Source: an uncultured Pelagibacteraceae bacterium
Lineage (GTDB): Bacteria > Pseudomonadota > Alphaproteobacteria > Pelagibacterales > Pelagibacteraceae
DNA length: 36,355 bases
Assembly: GCA_902590365.1 (NCBI GenBank)
Contig: CACIWJ010000003.1
Location: 1 to 36,355, forward strand
Direction of reading: 5' to 3'
The position numbers were made by a program, and so were the translations under genes. Shown here in pieces: positions 8,526 to 17,174 of this stretch; the stretch's first letter is position 1; every line of letters starts with the position of its first letter. The notes under the pieces are model-generated. The model was not told the origin of the DNA. It made no database searches and saw nothing but the letters and a program-made list of their open reading frames with translations.

Positions 8526-9608
8526 ATGTACGTTGTTGTAACAAGAAACTTTCCTCCTGAAGTTGGTGGCATGCAAAATTTAATGTGGGGTTTATCTAAA
8601 TCTTTATCTAAATTAAATATGCTCAAAGTATTTGCTGACTATCATGAAAATTGCAAAATTTTTGATGAAAAAAATACCTTTTCTACTGAAAGAATTGGAG
8701 GTCCTAAATTATTAAGAAAATTCAGAAAATCTTATTTAATAAATGACTTTTTAAATAAAAATAAACATGTCAGTTGTGTTATTGCAGATCACTGGAAAAG
8801 TTTAGAATTAATAAAATCAAACAAGAAAAAAATCTGTTTAATACATTCAAAAGAAATTAATCATAAAAAGGGAACTAGACTTAATAATAGAGTTTTAAAT
8901 GTATTAAACAATATTGATTATGTTATTTCTAATTCTAATTATACAAAAAATCTTGCAATAGATCTTGGTGTGCAAGAAGAAAAAATTATTGTTATAAATC
9001 CAGGGGTAGATCCAACAAACGAAATACCGAAGAAAGATTTAGACGAGGCTGAAAAATTATTTAATGGTAAATCAAATAGATTAATTACTGTTTCGAGATT
9101 TGATAAACGTAAAAACCATGAAAAAGTTATAATGGCTTTGAGAAATTTAAAAGAACTATATCCTAGTATTATTTATGTGTGTATTGGATATGGTGAAGAA
9201 GAAGAAAATGTAAAAAAACTCGTAAATGAATTAAATTTAAATAATCAGGTAGTTTTTCTAAAAAATATTTCAGATAATTTAAAAAATGCTTTAGTTGCTA
9301 AATCAAATATTTTTATTATGCCTTCAGTAATTCACAACAAATCTGTTGAAGGTTTTGGAATAGCATTTGTAGAAGCTGCTCAATATGGAGTACCTTCTAT
9401 TGGTGGCAAAGATGGTGGTGCATCGGATGCAATTATAAATGAAAAAACGGGCTTAATTTGCGATGGAAATAATCTTGAAGAAATATATTCAAGTATCGAT
9501 AAACTTTTAAAAGATCATAAATATAAAGAGTACGGAAAAGCTGCAAAAGCAAACTCTTATAATTTTCATTGGGGAAAAATAATAGAAAACTATAAAAAAA
9601 TTTTATAA
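8526..9608 (+). CDS. Glycosyltransferase family 4
   Basis: A 360-residue GT-B glycosyltransferase. The N-terminal NFPPEVGGMQ (residues 8-17) is the glycine-rich acceptor-side loop of GT4 enzymes. The C-terminal half carries RFDKRKNHE at 191-199 and the E-x7-E signature EGFGIAFVE, with E275 and E283 contacting the nucleotide-sugar. It likely adds a sugar to lipopolysaccharide or another surface glycan on the cytoplasmic face; donor and acceptor are unknown. It overlaps the 3' end of the convergent GT9 gene by 6 nt. Confidence 0.88.
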   Translation: MYVVVTRNFPPEVGGMQNLMWGLSKSLSKLNMLKVFADYHENCKIFDEKNTFSTERIGGPKLLRKFRKSYLINDFLNKNKHVSCVIADHWKSLELIKSNKKKICLIHSKEINHKKGTRLNNRVLNVLNNIDYVISNSNYTKNLAIDLGVQEEKIIVINPGVDPTNEIPKKDLDEAEKLFNGKSNRLITVSRFDKRKNHEKVIMALRNLKELYPSIIYVCIGYGEEEENVKKLVNELNLNNQVVFLKNISDNLKNALVAKSNIFIMPSVIHNKSVEGFGIAFVEAAQYGVPSIGGKDGGASDAIINEKTGLICDGNNLEEIYSSIDKLLKDHKYKEYGKAAKANSYNFHWGKIIENYKKIL

Positions 9609-10535
9609 TTTTATTTTTTCAAATACTTTTTGTGCGCTAAGTTTTTTTAAATCATTTACTTGAATAGGTTTAAACTTTTCTCTTTCAATACTAACCTTAT
9701 GTGCAGTTGTATGTGATCCAAATAATGTAATTCCCTTAACATTTAAATGTGCAGCCATATGAGCTGGGCCTGTATCATTTGCTATAACAAAAGAACTATT
9801 TTTAATTAATGAAGATAACTGTGCTATATCCAAAGCTTTTTCACCATCTAAGACAGATATTGCATCAAACTCTTTTGCATCGTTTAATTCATTTGGTCCT
9901 GGGGCAATCAATATTTTATATTCATTTTTATATCTATCTTTGATAATTTTAATTAGTTCGTTGTAATAGGGCCATTTTTTTGATGACAAATGTGGTGAAC
10001 AAAATGGAAATAAAATTATATATTTTTTTAAATCGTATTCAGTTTGTATTTTAGTTATATCAGAGCAGCTCCAGGAAAAATTTGGAAACATTGTATGTTT
10101 TGTATTTATTCCAGAGGTTTTTAATTGGTGATCAAAACGATCTAGGACAGGTTTTTTATCAAATTCTTCTTTGGAAAGATCTTGTGGTAAAGTAGATTCT
10201 GAGGATGACCATTTATCAGAATTTGTATTTGGAAATAATATTTTTTTATAAAATAAAGTTCTTGAGGAGTTTTGGAGGTCATATACTTTATTAATATTCA
10301 ATTTTTTTATCTTCCTCATTAAAGAAAAAAGATAAATCAAATTAAATCTAGAAAGCCTTTTGTCCAATATAACGTCTGTTAGATATGGATTTTTTTTGAA
10401 TAAATCAAAATATGGTTTTGTGGTTAATAAATATATCTGGTCATCTTTATGATTTTCATAAATATCTTGAATTGCACCACTGGCTTGGGCTATATCTCCT
10501 AGTGAACCGTGTTTTATGATTAAAATATTGGACAT
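9603..10535 (-). CDS. Glycosyltransferase family 9 (heptosyltransferase-like)
   Basis: A 310-residue GT9 protein of the ADP-heptose:LPS heptosyltransferase type. The opening KHGSLGDIAQASGAI (residues 8-22) matches the GT9 loop that positions the acceptor, and NDTGPAHMAAH at 253-263 is the signature donor-binding motif. It probably transfers a heptose or related sugar to the LPS inner core, though SAR11-type genomes often lack standard core enzymes and the true sugar may differ. It is divergent from the DUF6165 gene with a 32-nt gap. Confidence 0.85.
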   Translation of the reverse strand: MSNILIIKHGSLGDIAQASGAIQDIYENHKDDQIYLLTTKPYFDLFKKNPYLTDVILDKRLSRFNLIYLFSLMRKIKKLNINKVYDLQNSSRTLFYKKILFPNTNSDKWSSSESTLPQDLSKEEFDKKPVLDRFDHQLKTSGINTKHTMFPNFSWSCSDITKIQTEYDLKKYIILFPFCSPHLSSKKWPYYNELIKIIKDRYKNEYKILIAPGPNELNDAKEFDAISVLDGEKALDIAQLSSLIKNSSFVIANDTGPAHMAAHLNVKGITLFGSHTTAHKVSIEREKFKPIQVNDLKKLSAQKVFEKIKL

Positions 10536-10567
10536 ATTTTTAACAACTTAACATACTATTAAATTTT

Positions 10568-10957
10568 ATGAATAAAATTCTTGTAGAAGTTTCTATTGGT
10601 GAGCTTTTGGATAAAATTTCAATTTTAGAAATAAAAAAAGAAAAAATCAAAGATACAGATAAGTTAAAGTTTATAAATGATGAGTATAACATTTTGAATG
10701 ATCAATTTAAAAAGAATGTCAAAACTGATGATAAACTCAATCAATTATTTAAATCATTAAAAGAAATAAACGCAAAACTTTGGCTAATTGAAGACGAAAA
10801 AAGGATGTACGAAAAAAACTCAGACTTTGGAGAAAAATTTATAAAAGTATCCAGAGATATACATTTTTTTAATGATGATAGAGCCAAAATAAAATTAGAA
10901 ATAAATAATCACACTGGTTCAAAAATAAAAGAAATTAAAGAATATACTGCCTATTAA
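10568..10957 (+). CDS. DUF6165-like small helical protein
   Basis: A 129-residue, highly charged and probably all-helical protein. The opening ILVEVSIGELLDKISILEIKK (residues 4-24) and the LWLIEDEKRMYEKN segment match my recollection of DUF6165, a family often found beside glycosyltransferases in LPS regions. No catalytic motif is apparent. The GT9 gene is divergent from it, supporting a role connected to surface glycan assembly, but this is association only. Its last 4 nt overlap the convergent ehuA 3' end. Confidence 0.75.
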   Translation: MNKILVEVSIGELLDKISILEIKKEKIKDTDKLKFINDEYNILNDQFKKNVKTDDKLNQLFKSLKEINAKLWLIEDEKRMYEKNSDFGEKFIKVSRDIHFFNDDRAKIKLEINNHTGSKIKEIKEYTAY

Positions 10958-11745
10958 TTTGCATCAAGAACAGCATGAAGAAATTGTTTAGTTCTTTCAT
11001 TTTTTGGATCACCAAATAATTGATCTGGTGGACCTTGCTCAAAAATTTTTCCTTCATTAAAAAAACATACACGGTCAGAAATTTCGCGAGCAAAACCCAT
11101 TTGATGAGTTACCATTATCATTGTAAGACTATGTTCCTTATTTAAAGATCTGATTACATTTAATACCTCTCCTACTACTTCTGGATCAAGCGATGATGTA
11201 ATTTCATCTAACAGCATAACTTTCGGTCTCATAGCTAAAGCTCTTGCAATTGCTACTCGTTGTTGTTGTCCTCCAGACAGTCTAGTTGGATGCTGATCTT
11301 TCTTATCTGTTAAACCAACTAATTCTAATAACTCTAAAGCTCTTTCTTCTGCATCTTCTTTTTTCATTCCTAAAACTTCCACAGGAGCTTCAATACAATT
11401 TTGAAGAGCTGTCATATGTGGAAATAAATTAAATTGTTGAAATACCATTCCAATTTTTGATCTTCTGTCTCTCAAATATTTTTCATTTGCTTCAACTAAT
11501 TTTCCACTTGAGTCCATATGAGTAAGGGGTTCACCATCTAAATGAATGATGCCTCCATTGATTTTTTCTAAAGTCATTAAAACTCTTAAAACAGTTGTTT
11601 TTCCTGAACCAGATGGTCCAATAATTGACACCATTTCATTTTTTTTAATATCTAAATTAAGTTTATCTAAAACTACTAAATCACCATATTGTTTTGTTAC
11701 TTCTTCAAACTTAACTATAATTTCATCAGAATTTTTATTTTTCAT
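10954..11745 (-). CDS. ehuA: ABC transporter ATPase of the Ehu (ectoine/hydroxyectoine-type) importer
   Basis: A 263-residue polar amino-acid/ectoine-family ATPase. It has Walker A GPSGSGKT at 43-50, signature LSGGQ at 156-160, Walker B ending LLDE at 178-181, and the switch histidine H214. It powers uptake by the EhuC/EhuD permeases. It is the last gene of ehuBCDA, 12 nt after ehuD. It is also the only ATPase gene near the second permease pair at 15761-17130, which has none of its own and may share it. Family members that serve ectoine, glutamine and arginine look alike at this level; the Ehu name rests mainly on the binding protein. Confidence 0.85.
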   Translation of the reverse strand: MKNKNSDEIIVKFEEVTKQYGDLVVLDKLNLDIKKNEMVSIIGPSGSGKTTVLRVLMTLEKINGGIIHLDGEPLTHMDSSGKLVEANEKYLRDRRSKIGMVFQQFNLFPHMTALQNCIEAPVEVLGMKKEDAEERALELLELVGLTDKKDQHPTRLSGGQQQRVAIARALAMRPKVMLLDEITSSLDPEVVGEVLNVIRSLNKEHSLTMIMVTHQMGFAREISDRVCFFNEGKIFEQGPPDQLFGDPKNERTKQFLHAVLDAN

Positions 11746-11757
11746 ATTTTAAATATG

Positions 11758-12435
11758 TTATTGTTTAATTTTTCCTTGAGCAACATTAACTCTTCTTTCT
11801 AATTTTCTAACCCACATAGCAGCTGGAACAGAAAGAATTAAGAATATTACACCAACCATTGTATAAGGTTCCAAATATCTATAATTATAACCACCTACTG
11901 CTGTTGCTGCATGAAATAATTCAGCAACTCCTATTGTTGATAAAAGTGGAGTATCTTTAAAAATTCCTACTAAATAATTTCCCATTCCTGGAATAGCTAT
12001 AGGAAACGCTTGAGGTAAAACTATTCTTCTATAAGTGTATACAGTTGAGAAGTTTAGCGCTCTACAAGCTTCCCATTGTGTTTTTGATACACCTTCTAAC
12101 GCTCCCCTATAAACTTCTGAAAGATAAGTTCCAAAATGTAGACCAATTGTAATCATTCCACATAACCATGCTGATAATTTTATGCCAAATTGAGGTAATA
12201 CAAAGTAAACAAAAAATAATTGTATTAAAAGTGGCGTTGAACGGATGAATTCAACTATCTCTCTGTTGATTACATTTATAATTTTATAAGGAGTTCTTTG
12301 GCCAAGTAAAAAAAATAATCCTACAACCAAAGCTATTGCATAACCTACACCTGCAGCAATTATAGTATTTAAAGTTGCCAGTAACATTTGTGGTAAAATT
12401 TCATAAGCAAAATCCCACTTAAATCCCATTTCCAT
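11758..12435 (-). CDS. ehuD: ABC permease EhuD-like
   Basis: A 225-residue HisM/GlnP-family inner-membrane permease. It has several hydrophobic segments and the EAA-type coupling loop that docks on the ATPase (KTQWEACRALNFS with the following P.AFPIAIPG, about residues 119-148). It starts 1 nt after ehuC stops, so the two subunits are translated together. Small clusters of Arg and Lys at the C-terminus fit a cytoplasmic end. Named from the order and similarity of the four-gene cassette. Confidence 0.82.
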   Translation of the reverse strand: MEMGFKWDFAYEILPQMLLATLNTIIAAGVGYAIALVVGLFFLLGQRTPYKIINVINREIVEFIRSTPLLIQLFFVYFVLPQFGIKLSAWLCGMITIGLHFGTYLSEVYRGALEGVSKTQWEACRALNFSTVYTYRRIVLPQAFPIAIPGMGNYLVGIFKDTPLLSTIGVAELFHAATAVGGYNYRYLEPYTMVGVIFLILSVPAAMWVRKLERRVNVAQGKIKQ

Positions 12436-12436
12436 A

Positions 12437-13108
12437 TTAAGCCTTTCCTCTTCCTACTTTTTTTGCAGCTAAAACCTCTAACCATCTTAAAAAAGGTACA
12501 AGCGCAAACCTCGCCATAAAATAATAAATTAGTAAAGCTGTTCCAAAACATTGTGCTGAAAGCCACGTAATAGAATTAATTTGTTTTGCTTCAAAAGTTA
12601 AATCAACAACAGTAACCAAAGCCACAAGTGCTGTCGCTTTTAAAAGTTCTACTGTTAGGTTTGCAGCTGGTGGCAAAATAATTGGAAATATTTGTGGAAT
12701 TATAATTCTTTTAATTCTTTTTGCTGGACTAAAATTAAGTGCATGCGCAGCTTCCCATTGTCCTTTGGGAACTGCTAATATGCCTCCTCTAACTATTTCA
12801 GCTCCATACGCACCAAAGTTCAAACCTAGTGCTGCTACACCTGCTGTAAAAGCTTCTAATGAAATACCAAAAAATGGAAGCACATAATACGCCCAAAATA
12901 ATTGAACTAATAAAGATGTTCCTCTAAAAAATTCTATATAAACAGTCGCTGTTCCTTGAACGATTGGGTTCTTGGATAAACGCATCAATCCAAAAATCAT
13001 TGAAATAATTACATAAAGAATAATTGAACAAACTAATACCTTAACTGTTGTAACTGTTCCTAGTAACAGTGTTGTTCCATGTTCAGCTAAGAATGCAAAA
13101 TAACTCAA
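12437..13108 (-). CDS. ehuC: ABC permease EhuC-like
   Basis: A 223-residue partner permease with the same HisQ/HisM topology. The coupling loop KGQWEAAHALNFSPAKR followed by IIPQIFPIILPP is visible around residues 115-145. The C-terminus is basic (KKVGRGKA) and should be cytoplasmic. It is separated from the upstream binding-protein gene by 80 nt that contain a strong hairpin, and is followed directly by ehuD. Confidence 0.82.
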   Translation of the reverse strand: MSYFAFLAEHGTTLLLGTVTTVKVLVCSIILYVIISMIFGLMRLSKNPIVQGTATVYIEFFRGTSLLVQLFWAYYVLPFFGISLEAFTAGVAALGLNFGAYGAEIVRGGILAVPKGQWEAAHALNFSPAKRIKRIIIPQIFPIILPPAANLTVELLKATALVALVTVVDLTFEAKQINSITWLSAQCFGTALLIYYFMARFALVPFLRWLEVLAAKKVGRGKA

Positions 13109-13136
13109 TGTGTAACCATCAATTAAAACTAAATGA

Positions 13137-13167
13137 AATCAGGCGACCGTTATTTGATCGCCTGATT
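13137..13167 (-). terminator. Intercistronic hairpin between ehuB and ehuC
   Basis: A perfect 10-bp inverted repeat (AATCAGGCGA at 13137-13146 and TCGCCTGATT at 13158-13167) encloses an 11-nt loop. It lies 22 nt past the ehuB stop and is unusually GC-rich for this DNA. The run after it on the minus strand is only weakly T-rich, so it may be a partial terminator or an mRNA-stabilising structure rather than a full stop. Either would raise the binding protein above the permeases. A matching hairpin follows the other binding-protein gene. Confidence 0.75.
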
Positions 13168-13188
13168 AAATAATTATATAAAAAAATA

Positions 13189-14034
13189 CTACTTAGTTGA
13201 GCAAGCCCACTCAGTAGTCATATCAGAAGGAGGTAATTGAGCTTTATCGTACCCGTACTCACCAGCTCTCTCTAACATCTTAGCTGGATTAGCCATAACT
13301 TTAGCTAAAGCAACATTGAAAGCTTCTCTGAACTCACTATCACTTTTTCTAAAACCAATACCTACTACGTTAACAGTTTCTTTAGGCATTAATTTAGGAT
13401 CAGTAACTTCAAATTTACCACCTGTTTTTTCTTCATGTTCTTTTGCACCAAAGAAAGTTTGAACAGCAGCGTCAGCTCTTCCTGCTTTCATAGCAGCAAG
13501 TATTCCTACCTCACCTTCAACTAATAACATTTGGCTATCTGGAACACCAAATTTTTTAGCTGCTTCAACAGTATTGAAACCTGCACCTGTTACTAGCATA
13601 GCTCCTGTATCAATAACATCTTGGTAATTATTAATATTTTTTGGATTTCCTTTTGGCACCAACATTGCATCACCAAAAACACCTATTGGATCAGAAAAGT
13701 CAATATTCGCACATCTACTTTTTAGAATGTACATACCGCCAGTAATCATATCAGAACGATTTGCGTTGATTCCAGGAATCAAACCAGACCATTCAAAAAC
13801 TTTAGTTTCATGTTCTGTAATCCCCATTTCTTCTAAAACAGTCAAAGCAATCATGTTAACAAAACCTAATGCTTCACCGTTATCACCTGCATAAGCCCAT
13901 GGCACAGCAGTACCAAAGCCAAGTCTTAACTTGTGTCCATCTTTTAATCTATCAGTCAGTGTTGCTGCACTAACAGAAGAAATACTAAAAATGATAACAA
14001 GAAAAACTGTAAAAGATTTAAAAAATCTATTCAT
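13189..14034 (-). CDS. ehuB: Periplasmic substrate-binding protein, EhuB-like
   Basis: A 281-residue solute-binding protein with a clear signal peptide (two basic residues, hydrophobic core, cleavage near SVSA, residues 21-24). The mature part follows the EhuB pattern: LGFGTAVPWAY near the start, SGLIPGI, FSDPIGVFGDAMLVPKGNP, GVPDSQ and VGIGFRKSD. Ehu systems import ectoine and 5-hydroxyectoine as osmoprotectants or nutrients. No ectoine breakdown gene is in the window, so the ligand is inferred from resemblance only. A Shine-Dalgarno AAGGGG sits 6 nt before the ATG. A promoter candidate lies upstream and a hairpin downstream. Confidence 0.82.
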   Translation of the reverse strand: MNRFFKSFTVFLVIIFSISSVSAATLTDRLKDGHKLRLGFGTAVPWAYAGDNGEALGFVNMIALTVLEEMGITEHETKVFEWSGLIPGINANRSDMITGGMYILKSRCANIDFSDPIGVFGDAMLVPKGNPKNINNYQDVIDTGAMLVTGAGFNTVEAAKKFGVPDSQMLLVEGEVGILAAMKAGRADAAVQTFFGAKEHEEKTGGKFEVTDPKLMPKETVNVVGIGFRKSDSEFREAFNVALAKVMANPAKMLERAGEYGYDKAQLPPSDMTTEWACSTK

Positions 14035-14096
14035 ATATTTCCCCTTAATTATTAATTTATTTTTAAAAAAAAAATTTAACTAAAAATTTTGTTGTT

Positions 14097-14126
14097 TGTA
14101 TAGTTTTATAGTAACAAAAAATTCAA
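14097..14126 (-). promoter_or_regulatory. Candidate promoter for ehuB
   Basis: Reading the minus strand, TTGAAT (14121-14126) and TATACA (14097-14102) are separated by 18 nt, about 60 nt upstream of the ehuB start. The 126-nt spacer between the MOSC gene and ehuB is the natural place for a promoter. The surrounding DNA is so AT-rich that chance matches are expected. Confidence 0.35.
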
Positions 14127-14160
14127 TCTCAGGTTGACTTAAAAAAATTTCTTTTAGTTT

Positions 14161-14934
14161 CTATGTAAAATTAACATTATCTCCAACATTTATGTCACCA
14201 TCATCTAATGCTGTCAAATATATACCCATATCAAAATGATTATACTGATCCTTTAAAGATTTAAGTAAATTTATTTTTGTATCAGTTTTTGGTTTAAGAT
14301 TGATAGCAACACATCGTGGAATATTTTTTTCTACTTTGAATGATACGTTATTAATTTTTATAATTTTATCAATCCAATTACGTTCTTCCCATGCATCAAT
14401 CCCTTCGACATAAAAATTTGCTCTAAATCTTTCAAATTCTACTTTTTGATTAATTTTACTTTGAAAATCATCAACGCTTTTAAGATTTACTAAAGACATA
14501 GAATTAAAAATTTTATTTGAGTGTGAAGTATCATAAAAAGGAAAATCTTTATTTTTTAATAAAATTATAGGTTTGCTTAAAGAACTTTCTAATTCTGTTA
14601 ATTTATTTGTAAGTAATAATCGTTCTTGTTCATTATCTGGTGAAATTGTTACTAATTCTTTTTCTTGATATGTTAAAGTTAATTTTTCATTTTTATAAAA
14701 AAAATTATATTTATTTAAAGCAGGCGAATTTTTTAAAGTTAAAAAATTGTTAAGTTTTCTTTGGTTGGGATCTTTTTCAAGTAGTTTTGATTTATTGGAA
14801 TCTATACCTCTTGAAAAAGCAAAAATTCTATCATTTGCAATACCAAGATTTTTTTTAATATTTGATGTTTCTATATTTTGAAATGATACTGACTTAACAG
14901 GAAAATAATGTATGGATTTAATTTTGCAGTTCAT
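14161..14934 (-). CDS. MOSC-domain protein
   Basis: A 257-residue protein with the MOSC N-terminal beta-barrel (IHYFPVKSVSFQN, residues 8-20, and the LGIANDRIFAFS turn near 30-41) followed by a MOSC domain. The conserved RF/RANFYV segment and the RCVAINL motif with the characteristic cysteine are present. Related proteins carry sulfur or bind molybdenum cofactor, like the MOCOS C-terminus and the YcbX/mARC amidoxime-reducing proteins. No redox partner domain is fused. It is the last gene of the operon beginning with the binding protein at 18002, starting 2 nt after the PhyH gene. Confidence 0.78.
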   Translation of the reverse strand: MNCKIKSIHYFPVKSVSFQNIETSNIKKNLGIANDRIFAFSRGIDSNKSKLLEKDPNQRKLNNFLTLKNSPALNKYNFFYKNEKLTLTYQEKELVTISPDNEQERLLLTNKLTELESSLSKPIILLKNKDFPFYDTSHSNKIFNSMSLVNLKSVDDFQSKINQKVEFERFRANFYVEGIDAWEERNWIDKIIKINNVSFKVEKNIPRCVAINLKPKTDTKINLLKSLKDQYNHFDMGIYLTALDDGDINVGDNVNFT

Positions 14935-14936
14935 AA

Positions 14937-15764
14937 TTAATACTTTCCAATTTTTTCAGAGCCAAAATAAAAAATTTTTGATAATTCTTCATTTGCTTTA
15001 TTTTGAGAAATAACTTCTTTTCTTCCCATTAGTTCTGTCGGAATATTTGAGTACTCATGATATTTATATTTATCTTCTCCTCTTGCTTTCTGAACATACA
15101 TTTTTCCTAGCACTTGATCAACATTACTACCTATATAACTTTGAATAACAAAACCAATTCTTCTATCATCACTATAATTTAAACCTGAACCGTGAACAAT
15201 TTTTGGATGATGTAAAGACATTTGTCCTGCTTTTAGAATTACAGGATCAGTTTTATCTAGAGAAACATTTTTAATTGTTTGTCCACGTGTTAATAAATTA
15301 TTTTCATCAAATTTTTGTTCATGATGTCTTAAATTTTCTTTGTGTGAACCTGATAACATTCTCATACAGCCATTATTCTCATTAGCATCAGTAATTGCTA
15401 CCCAAACTGTAACCCAATTGTGAGGTTCTAAACCTATATATTTTGCATCTTGGTGAAAACTAACAAACCCTTTTTCTTTAGGGTTTTTTATAAACAACGT
15501 AGTACCACAAATAAGAATATTTTTACCAATAATACTTTCAACTGCATCTAAAATATTTTTATTTAAACAAACTTTATTAAATACTGGTGAAATCAGATGA
15601 ACATAGTTACGATTAATTCCTTCTAGAGCTTTTGGCCAATTTTTTTCAATTTTTTCTATTTCATCTCTAATTTCTTTAGCTTCAGTAGAAGTCAAAGCAT
15701 ACACAGGCGAAATATAACCTTTATTTTTATAATAATCTAATTGCTCTGTTGTTAATTTGGTCAT
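14937..15764 (-). CDS. PhyH-type Fe(II)/2-oxoglutarate dioxygenase
   Basis: A 275-residue phytanoyl-CoA dioxygenase-family enzyme. The iron-binding facial triad is visible: H104 and D106 in FHQDAKYI, and H191 in KIVHGSG, with an arginine pair at 201-202 to hold 2-oxoglutarate. It should hydroxylate a small organic substrate. The ectoine hydroxylase signature is not present, so it is not EctD despite the nearby Ehu genes. It overlaps the upstream permease gene by 4 nt (ATGA) and precedes the MOSC gene by 2 nt. This points to a compound imported by this cassette being hydroxylated on arrival, which is inference. Confidence 0.85.
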   Translation of the reverse strand: MTKLTTEQLDYYKNKGYISPVYALTSTEAKEIRDEIEKIEKNWPKALEGINRNYVHLISPVFNKVCLNKNILDAVESIIGKNILICGTTLFIKNPKEKGFVSFHQDAKYIGLEPHNWVTVWVAITDANENNGCMRMLSGSHKENLRHHEQKFDENNLLTRGQTIKNVSLDKTDPVILKAGQMSLHHPKIVHGSGLNYSDDRRIGFVIQSYIGSNVDQVLGKMYVQKARGEDKYKYHEYSNIPTELMGRKEVISQNKANEELSKIFYFGSEKIGKY

Positions 15765-16441
15765 TGTGAATAACCATATTTTTTCTCTAAAAATTTTATT
15801 AAATTGTGAATTATAAAAGTCATAAATAAATAAATACCACCAGCAACAATAAATACTTCTATAGGTTTAAATGTTGTAGAAATTATATATTTTGCTACTC
15901 CAGTCAAATCCATCAATGTCACTGTGCTTGCTAGAGAAGTTCCTTTCATCATTAATATAATTTCATTGCCGTATGCTGGAAGAGATTGCCTGATAGCTAT
16001 AGGGATTTGAATTTTATAAAAAATTATTTTATTAGATATTCCCAAACTTTTTCCTGCTTCAATAAACCCTGGCTTGATTGTTTGAAAAGCAGATCTTAAT
16101 ATTTCCGATGTATAAGCCCCGGTATTTAAAGCAAAAGCTATAATTGCACACCAGTAAGGTTCTTTAAAGACAACCCATAAAAAAGTTGATCTAAAGTATT
16201 CTATTTGCCCTAAACCAAAATAGATAATAAATATTTGAACAAGCAATGGTGTACCTCTAAATACATAAGAGTATCCGTAGGCAAATTTATTTATAATTTT
16301 ATTTTTACTTAATCTTAAAATTGCAAATAATAACCCAATAAATAAACCAAAAAACAAAGATAGAGATAATAATTTTAACGTTACGACGGCAGCATCTAAT
16401 AACTTTGGAAAACTGGTTATCATTAAATTTATATCCATCAA
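15761..16441 (-). CDS. Amino-acid-type ABC permease (second subunit)
   Basis: A 226-residue HisM/ArtM-type inner-membrane permease. The coupling loop (KPGFIEAGKSLGISNK, then PIAIRQSLPAYG) lies around residues 123-157, and hydrophobic helices flank it. It overlaps the other permease gene by 4 nt and the dioxygenase gene by 4 nt, indicating translational coupling. No ATPase gene accompanies this pair; EhuA from the neighbouring cassette is a possible partner. Confidence 0.83.
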   Translation of the reverse strand: MMDINLMITSFPKLLDAAVVTLKLLSLSLFFGLFIGLLFAILRLSKNKIINKFAYGYSYVFRGTPLLVQIFIIYFGLGQIEYFRSTFLWVVFKEPYWCAIIAFALNTGAYTSEILRSAFQTIKPGFIEAGKSLGISNKIIFYKIQIPIAIRQSLPAYGNEIILMMKGTSLASTVTLMDLTGVAKYIISTTFKPIEVFIVAGGIYLFMTFIIHNLIKFLEKKYGYSQ

Positions 16442-17130
16442 AAGCCCCTACTATATTTAATTTCCAATCTATTAATTAACTTCATGCTTAAAAATGTAAG
16501 TAATAAATATAAAACTGCAGCAAATGAATAAAAGAAAAGTGGATCTCTAGTTGAGCCAGCAGCAATGTATGATTGTCTCATTATTTCAACTAAACCTGTA
16601 ACTGATATTAGTGATGTGTCTTTTAAAGTAATTTGCCAAACGTTACTCAAATTAGGAATTGCCAATCTTAACATTTGAGGCATGATTACTCTAAAAAAAT
16701 AAACAAATCTTTTAAGTCCTAAAACTTGTGAAGCTTCAAACTGTCCTCTGTCTATAGATTGAATAGCTCCTCTAAAAACTTCTGTTGAATATGCACCAGA
16801 TATAATACCGATAGCGAATGATCCAGTTATAAATGCATTAATTTCGATATATTCGTTGTACCCAAATATAGACGCTACATACATAACAGCACCACTTCCA
16901 CCAAAAAAAAATAAATAAATTACTAGTAATTCTGGAACTCCTCTGATTACCGTTGTGTAAGAATTTCCAATAAAATTAAAAAATTTATTTTTGGATAATT
17001 TAAGTGGAGTAAATATTAATGCAAAAAGAAAACCTATAAACATAGCTGTTATTGAAACAGCAATGGTCATTAGAGTGGCAATAAATAATTCATCACCCCA
17101 ACCAGTTTTTCCAAATGCTAGAAGTTCCAT
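16438..17130 (-). CDS. Amino-acid-type ABC permease (first subunit)
   Basis: A 230-residue HisQ/ArtQ-type permease with the conserved coupling loop RGQFEASQVLGLKRFV followed by IMPQMLRLAIPNLSN (about residues 127-160). Several hydrophobic helices precede and follow. It follows the binding-protein gene across a 44-nt spacer that contains a perfect 10-bp hairpin. Its gene resembles transporters for octopine, histidine or basic amino acids, but the substrate is not fixed by permease sequence. Confidence 0.83.
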   Translation of the reverse strand: MELLAFGKTGWGDELFIATLMTIAVSITAMFIGFLFALIFTPLKLSKNKFFNFIGNSYTTVIRGVPELLVIYLFFFGGSGAVMYVASIFGYNEYIEINAFITGSFAIGIISGAYSTEVFRGAIQSIDRGQFEASQVLGLKRFVYFFRVIMPQMLRLAIPNLSNVWQITLKDTSLISVTGLVEIMRQSYIAAGSTRDPLFFYSFAAVLYLLLTFLSMKLINRLEIKYSRGF

Positions 17131-17137
17131 ACAGACT

Positions 17138-17160
17138 GGCGACTATATATTATAGTCGCC
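17138..17160 (-). terminator. Intercistronic hairpin after the second binding-protein gene
   Basis: GGCGACTATA (17138-17147) and TATAGTCGCC (17151-17160) form a perfect 10-bp stem with a 3-nt loop in the 44-nt gap between the binding protein and first permease. It begins 7 nt from the permease start. No strong U-run follows, so attenuation or transcript protection fits better than a full terminator. The position mirrors the ehuB-ehuC hairpin. Confidence 0.75.
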
Positions 17161-17174
17161 AAATCTAAAATTAA

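Noticed and set aside
12369-12566. A 65-codon minus-strand frame across the ehuC-ehuD junction
   Set aside because: It lies out of frame within two well-supported permease genes and shows no motif.
14937-15764. Ectoine hydroxylase (EctD) beside the Ehu importer
   Set aside because: The PhyH fold and iron triad are present but the long EctD signature around the iron site is not.
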